The translations under genes and the position numbers were made by a program. Below, in pieces: positions 60,621 to 64,000 of a stretch of 64,000 nucleotides of DNA. Each line of letters opens with the position of its first letter. Within the stretch, counting starts at the first letter, position 1. Below the pieces are notes generated by a model. It saw nothing but the letters and a program-made list of their open reading frames with translations. It searched no databases and was not told the origin of the DNA. Location: the NCBI RefSeq assembly GCF_045032955.1, contig NZ_JBJFZU010000004.1:230970-294969 (forward strand), in the 5' to 3' direction. This DNA comes from Ornithinicoccus sp045032955. GTDB taxonomy: Bacteria > Actinomycetota > Actinomycetes > Actinomycetales > Dermatophilaceae.

Positions 60621-60959
60621 CTATCCATCTGTCAGGGCCGCGTCCACCGCGTCCCGGAACGGGGCCCACGCCAGACGGAACGCGGCCAGCGCCTCCACAC
60701 CTGGACCAGTCAGCTCGTAGTAACGGCGCGGAGGGCCTTCGGTGGACTCCTGCCACGTGGTGCTGACCAACCCGGCTTTACGCAGCCTGGCCAGCAACGG
60801 ATACAGGGTGCCTTCGCTGGACATCAGCACCTGCCCGGCCGCGAGCCGCCGAGCGATGTCCAGACCGTAGAGCCGGCCGCCCTGCAGCATGGCCAGGACG
60901 CAATACTCCAGGGCACCGCGTCGAAGCTGGGTCAGGATGAGTCCGTCGCCAGGTACCAT
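60621..60959 (-). CDS. PadR-family transcriptional regulator
   Basis: A 112-residue winged-helix regulator with the pattern LRRGALEYCVLAMLQGGRLYGLDIARRL, SSEGTLYPLLARLRKAGLV and RRYYELTGPG. It lacks the longer coiled-coil tail of the PadR-s1 type, so belongs to the short PadR-s2 group. It is co-transcribed with the membrane HAAS gene, which probably modulates it. TAACTT seven bases before the ATG suggests a leaderless transcript, and probably autoregulation. Confidence 0.85.
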   Translation of the reverse strand: MVPGDGLILTQLRRGALEYCVLAMLQGGRLYGLDIARRLAAGQVLMSSEGTLYPLLARLRKAGLVSTTWQESTEGPPRRYYELTGPGVEALAAFRLAWAPFRDAVDAALTDG

Positions 60960-60966
60960 GCTCCAC

Positions 60967-60972
60967 AAGTTA
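60967..60972 (-). promoter_or_regulatory. Predicted leaderless -10 element of the PadR operon
   Basis: TAACTT ends seven bases before the ATG; GGAG between them could serve as a weak ribosome site instead. Confidence 0.45.
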
Positions 60973-61092
60973 CCAGCGTGAGGCGACGAAGACGCGCTGT
61001 CGGCAGCGACACGGGTCGACATCCCGTGGAGGGCCATCCCGTGCGCAGCAGATCAGGTCCTTTGAATGGACGTATGGCGTCCGGTCTGGGCC

Positions 61093-61803
61093 TCACTCAT
61101 CAGACGTCGCCAGGCTCACCGCTTCCAGCAGCTCCCGCTGGGCCAGGATCCGGAAGTGCCCGGACACGGGCAGCTCGACGTTCGTCGCCCCGGGCAGGCT
61201 CGAGCCTCCGGGGATGTGCGGGTCGAACTCGCTCCAGATCGAGGTGATTCGGTGGTTGACCCGCAGTTCGTCGCCCAGCAGCCGCAGGGTCCGGTTCGAC
61301 GGTGAGAACGCTCGCACGGCCGGCACCAGGAACAGTCGGGCGTAGACCGATCCGCCGAACGGGGTGGAGATGGCGACCATGCGCTCGATCCGCTCCTGCG
61401 GGTCGAGGTGGGTCATCGCGTACTTGCCGATGAGCCCGCCCTTGCTGTGGGCGACCAGGATCACGTCGCGCAGGTCGTGCTCGTCGAGGTGTGCCGCGAT
61501 CAGCTCGGCGCTGGCCACGACGGGGGCGGTGTTCCACCGGAGGCGGGTGACCACGTGGACCGGGTGACCGAGGTCGTGCAGCAGGTCGGCGACGGGGCGC
61601 ATGAGGTGCCACCGCTCGTAGACACCCGGCAGCAGCAGGACGGGGGGGCGGGGCGGGGGCAGGTGGGCGCCGGAGAGGTCCTGGTAGACGGCCGGGTCCT
61701 GGTGCACGACCAGCCCGTGCGCCTGCCAGAAGACGACGTAGGCGTAGTCGCGCACCCACGCCCATAGCCTGCCGACCAGCCGAGCTCCCATGCCGGCGGT
61801 CAT
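61093..61803 (-). CDS. Esterase/lipase-like alpha/beta hydrolase
   Basis: A 236-residue triacylglycerol-lipase-type protein with the oxyanion segment VLLLPGVYERWHLMRPVADLL, the nucleophile elbow VILVAHSKGGLIGKYAM (Ser about residue 119) and a C-terminal His in VELPVSGHFRIL. The Asp is likely in SIWSEFDPHIPGG. A Lys replaces the usual middle residue of GxSxG (HSKGG), seen in a subset of bacterial lipases. The ATG overlaps the stop of the next hydrolase gene (ATGA), so both are coupled. Confidence 0.82.
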   Translation of the reverse strand: MTAGMGARLVGRLWAWVRDYAYVVFWQAHGLVVHQDPAVYQDLSGAHLPPPRPPVLLLPGVYERWHLMRPVADLLHDLGHPVHVVTRLRWNTAPVVASAELIAAHLDEHDLRDVILVAHSKGGLIGKYAMTHLDPQERIERMVAISTPFGGSVYARLFLVPAVRAFSPSNRTLRLLGDELRVNHRITSIWSEFDPHIPGGSSLPGATNVELPVSGHFRILAQRELLEAVSLATSDE

Positions 61804-62582
61804 TGCCCGACCGCCTCTCGGCCCACCCCCGAGTGGGTCGCGATCTCGCGGGCCACCTCCTCGGGCCGGGTGTGCATCACCACGTGCGCCCCGGGGATCT
61901 CGACGAGCCGGCCGACCGGCGCCAGCCGGGCCATGTGCTCGGCCCAGGCCTGCGGTGCGACCGGGTCGCGGCTCCCGCGGATCACCAGCAGGGGCACCGG
62001 CAGCCGGGCCAACGCCTCATCGGTCGGGTAGCCGAGCATGATCGGGACGGTCTCGAGGTAGCGGCGCGGGCCGGTGCGCGCGTAGTCCCGCAGCACCACC
62101 CAGTTGGCCGACGGCGTCTCCAGGAGGAGGTCAGCCACCAGCCGCAGGCCCTGACGGGCGACCGACCGGGCCACCGGGTCGACGACACCGCCGATCGAGA
62201 CGACCGAGCCGGCGACCGCCGGGTCCTGCAGGACCGCTTCGAGGACGACCTGGGCACCCATCGAATGGCCGACGAGGACGGGGCGGTCCAGGCCGGTGTG
62301 GCGGATGTAGGCGACCACCACCCCGGCCAGCTGCTCGATCGTCAGCGGGGCTGGCGGCCTCGGGGTTCCGCCGAAGCCGGGCAGCTCCAGGACGTGGACC
62401 CCGCCGGGTCCCGCAGCCTTCGCGCCGGTCCCCGTGAGGGCCGCCGCGAGCCGGGTGAAGTAGGAGTGCCCGACCCCGATGCCGTGCACGAGGACGTACT
62501 GCGGACCGGAGTCCGGCCCGAGCCGTCGCACGTGGGCCGTGGTGCCGGCGTGCCCGAACTCGACCACCGACCGCCACTGCAT
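61800..62582 (-). CDS. Alpha/beta hydrolase
   Basis: A 260-residue hydrolase-fold protein: QYVLVHGIGVGHSYFTRLAAAL, LELPGFGGTPRP, nucleophile elbow VLVGHSMGAQVVLEA, Asp in LLVIRGSRDPVAPQ and His in PGAHVVMHTRPEEV. The full triad is visible. Typical annotations are pimeloyl-ester or monoglyceride hydrolase, but the substrate is not known. The ATG has TAAACT seven bases upstream and no ribosome site, so it is predicted leaderless. It leads the two-gene operon with the esterase. Confidence 0.85.
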   Translation of the reverse strand: MQWRSVVEFGHAGTTAHVRRLGPDSGPQYVLVHGIGVGHSYFTRLAAALTGTGAKAAGPGGVHVLELPGFGGTPRPPAPLTIEQLAGVVVAYIRHTGLDRPVLVGHSMGAQVVLEAVLQDPAVAGSVVSIGGVVDPVARSVARQGLRLVADLLLETPSANWVVLRDYARTGPRRYLETVPIMLGYPTDEALARLPVPLLVIRGSRDPVAPQAWAEHMARLAPVGRLVEIPGAHVVMHTRPEEVAREIATHSGVGREAVGQ

Positions 62583-62589
62583 GATCGGG

Positions 62590-62595
62590 AGTTTA
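62590..62595 (-). promoter_or_regulatory. Predicted leaderless -10 element of the hydrolase pair
   Basis: TAAACT ends seven bases before the ATG. Confidence 0.5.
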
Positions 62596-62932
62596 CGACC
62601 CTCAACGGCAGGCCAAGGACGCGCTGCTGGTGGATCACCCTCGTCCTCGCCACCGGGAGGAAACCGCACCCGACCCGAGCGACACCACCAGCGGCCCCGC
62701 TACATCGCCCCCTGGCGAACCGGCATGGAGGTGTTCGCGTGACTGCACTGAGCTGGCGACCGGCCCGGTGCAGTCCGGCGTACCGGCCGAGGCGACGGGA
62801 TTAGCGCACTGCACCGGGTGCGGCAGTACAGGATGCTCTTTGAGGCCCGCGATGGAATGTCCGCGCATCGCGGACGAAGGTGCTGAAGAGCTGGCCACGC
62901 CGAGCGTCTCAGGGGACGCTACGCTGGCGCCC
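62596..62932. other. Intergenic stretch without a supported gene
   Basis: Both strands were read. No tRNA, repeat or conserved protein is seen. One frame stays open on the plus strand into the next small gene, but its predicted product here is Pro/Arg-rich without a domain, so I treat it as non-coding. Confidence 0.5.
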
Positions 62933-63127
62933 GTGTACTTCTGGTTCCCGATCATCATTGGGGCGGCGGTCGTGTCGATTCTCTCCGCCACCACCGACTG
63001 GGGGCTGTGGACGATCGTCGGAGTGGCACTCCTTGTGATGGGGGCTGTAGAACTCATTGCCTACGGTGTCCGTCGGGTGCGTCGCGTGCGAGACCTTGGC
63101 AAGGCCGAGCACCCCGAAGATAAGTAG
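62933..63127 (+). CDS. Possible small membrane protein
   Basis: A 64-residue protein from a GTG start, with two hydrophobic segments (about residues 3-20 and 26-44) and a basic C-terminal tail (GVRRVRRVRDLGKAEHPEDK). It matches no family I recognise. An in-frame ATG at 62852 would add 27 residues. No ribosome binding site is clear. The hydrophobic pattern and the basic tail are the only evidence that it is real; it precedes the insertion sequence. Confidence 0.4.
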   Translation: MYFWFPIIIGAAVVSILSATTDWGLWTIVGVALLVMGAVELIAYGVRRVRRVRDLGKAEHPEDK

Positions 63128-63204
63128 AACAGTTGACACGTCATCATTGAGCGGACGTGGCGTCCTCGCTGGGGACTGCTGCACGGATAGGTGACAGTGG
63201 TTAG

Positions 63205-64000
63205 TCACGCAGCCTGGTCGGCTGGTGTGGTCATGATGGTCTCGTACTCGATGGGGGTCAACCGGCCAAGAGCGGCTTGTCGTCGGCGGCGGTGGTAGGT
63301 CCGCTCGATCCAGGTGACGATGGCGATGCGCAGGTCGTGGCGGGTGGCCCAGGGGCCGCGGTTCAGGACGTTCTTCTGCAGCAGGGCGAAGAAGGATTCC
63401 ATGGCGGCGTTGTCGCCCGCGGCGCCGACCCTGCCCATGGATCCGACCATGCTGTGGTGGTTGAGAGCGTGGACGAACTTCCTGCTACGAAATTGCGATC
63501 CTCGATCGGTGTGAACCGCGCACCCGGTGACGTCACCGCGCCGGGCGACGGCGTTGTTCAGTGCGGTGACGGCGATCCGCGACTTCATCCTGGAGTCGAT
63601 GGAGTAGCCCACGATCCGGTTGGAGTACACGTCCTTGAACGCGCAGACATAGAGCTTCCCTTCACCGGTCCAATGTTCCGTGATGTCCCCGACCCACAAC
63701 TCGTTCGCAGCCTGGGCGGTGAACTCGTGCCGGGTCCGGCCCAACTCATCGATCACAGCGCACCGGTCCTCATGCACCGGCGGGCCGGGCTTCCTCCCGT
63801 TCTTGCCCCGCTTCTTACCGAAGGCGGACCACCAGCCGTTGTCCGAGCACAACCGCCAGGCCGTCCGCTCGCTCATGGTGTGGCCGGCACCGCGGGCCTC
63901 ATAGGCCAGGAACCGGTACCCGAACTCAGGGTCGTCGCGGTGGGCGTTGAACAGGGCGTCCGCGCGGTACGCCGCCGCGAGGTCGGCGTCGGTGACCGGG
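63205..64000 (-). mobile_element. IS3-family transposase (OrfB, rve integrase domain), 5' end outside window
   Basis: DDE transposase of an IS3-type element. The N-terminal HTH_21-type part (the frame continues beyond the window edge, with FGYRFLAYEARGAGHTMSERTAW) leads into the integrase core. Catalytic residues are Asp in ELWVGDITEHW, Asp in VHTDRGSQFRS and Glu in DNAAMESFFALLQKNVL. The reading frame is intact to the stop. OrfA and the left end are outside the window. The right terminal inverted repeat is not recognisable with one end only; it should lie between 63128 and 63204. Confidence 0.92.

Noticed and set aside
62630..62932. N-terminal extension of the small membrane protein to 165 residues
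   Set aside because: The added part is Pro/Arg/Cys-rich without hydrophobic or domain pattern and has no ribosome binding site; the hydrophobic core begins at the later GTG.

Overview
The window is a high-GC chromosomal segment of an actinomycete. A member of the Micrococcales close to the Intrasporangiaceae/Ornithinimicrobiaceae seems most likely; this placement is an inference. Support comes from sepH, the DUF4193-dut-DUF3710-DUF3159-TrmA/acnA/dxs neighbourhood, an actinobacterial ferrochelatase with C-terminal cysteines, a near-consensus DtxR/IdeR iron box, and many starts that look leaderless (a TANNNT -10 hexamer 6-8 bases before the start codon).

Layout. 1-7 kb: a glycosyltransferase/DUF2304 pair, an inositol-monophosphatase-like gene, a universal stress protein, a complete tripartite tricarboxylate transporter (TctC-TctB-TctA) and an NhaC-type antiporter. 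7-13 kb: a quinol-monooxygenase-like gene, a RIO kinase, a DUF2256/DUF3253 protein and an iron-siderophore ABC importer behind an iron box. 13-27.8 kb: core genes including a HAD phosphatase, a diacylglycerol-kinase-like protein, dxs, ppk2, an LLM oxidoreductase fused to hemerythrin, acnA, a TrmA-family RNA methyltransferase, DUF3159, DUF3710, dut and DUF4193. 27.9-43.7 kb: inositol monophosphatase, ferrochelatase, TRIC channel, sepH, tdk between two mirror-image repeat arrays, a phosphodiesterase-like gene, DUF5998, a GNAT/acyl-CoA-synthetase fusion, nitroreductase, PfkB kinase, M20 amidohydrolase, a DrrAB-type exporter and a hydrolase. 43.8-49.1 kb: a catabolic-looking block (ornithine cyclodeaminase family, amidohydrolase, MFS transporter, ACC deaminase) with a divergent GntR regulator. 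49.2-51.7 kb: parC. 51.8-55.6 kb: a translationally coupled cassette of a small membrane protein, a sodium/solute symporter, a nitrilase and an aldoxime dehydratase. 55.6-64 kb: accessory genes (peptidase E, VOC, DinB, hydrolases, PadR/HAAS pair), a carbonic anhydrase remnant and a partial IS3 transposase running off the right edge.

Three observations stand out. First, the octamer GGTATGCC/GGCATACC occurs 30 times by eye, 29 of them in the first 52 kb, and within genes it often forces codons that are otherwise rare here; only one copy lies in the last 12 kb, which suggests that part arrived later. Second, the aldoxime dehydratase plus nitrilase form a full aldoxime to nitrile to acid route with their own symporter, 5 kb from an ACC deaminase that keeps its diagnostic residues. 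This combination would suit a plant-associated life style. Third, tdk sits between two arrays of three 25-base repeats at an exact 32-base period, which are reverse complements of each other copy by copy.
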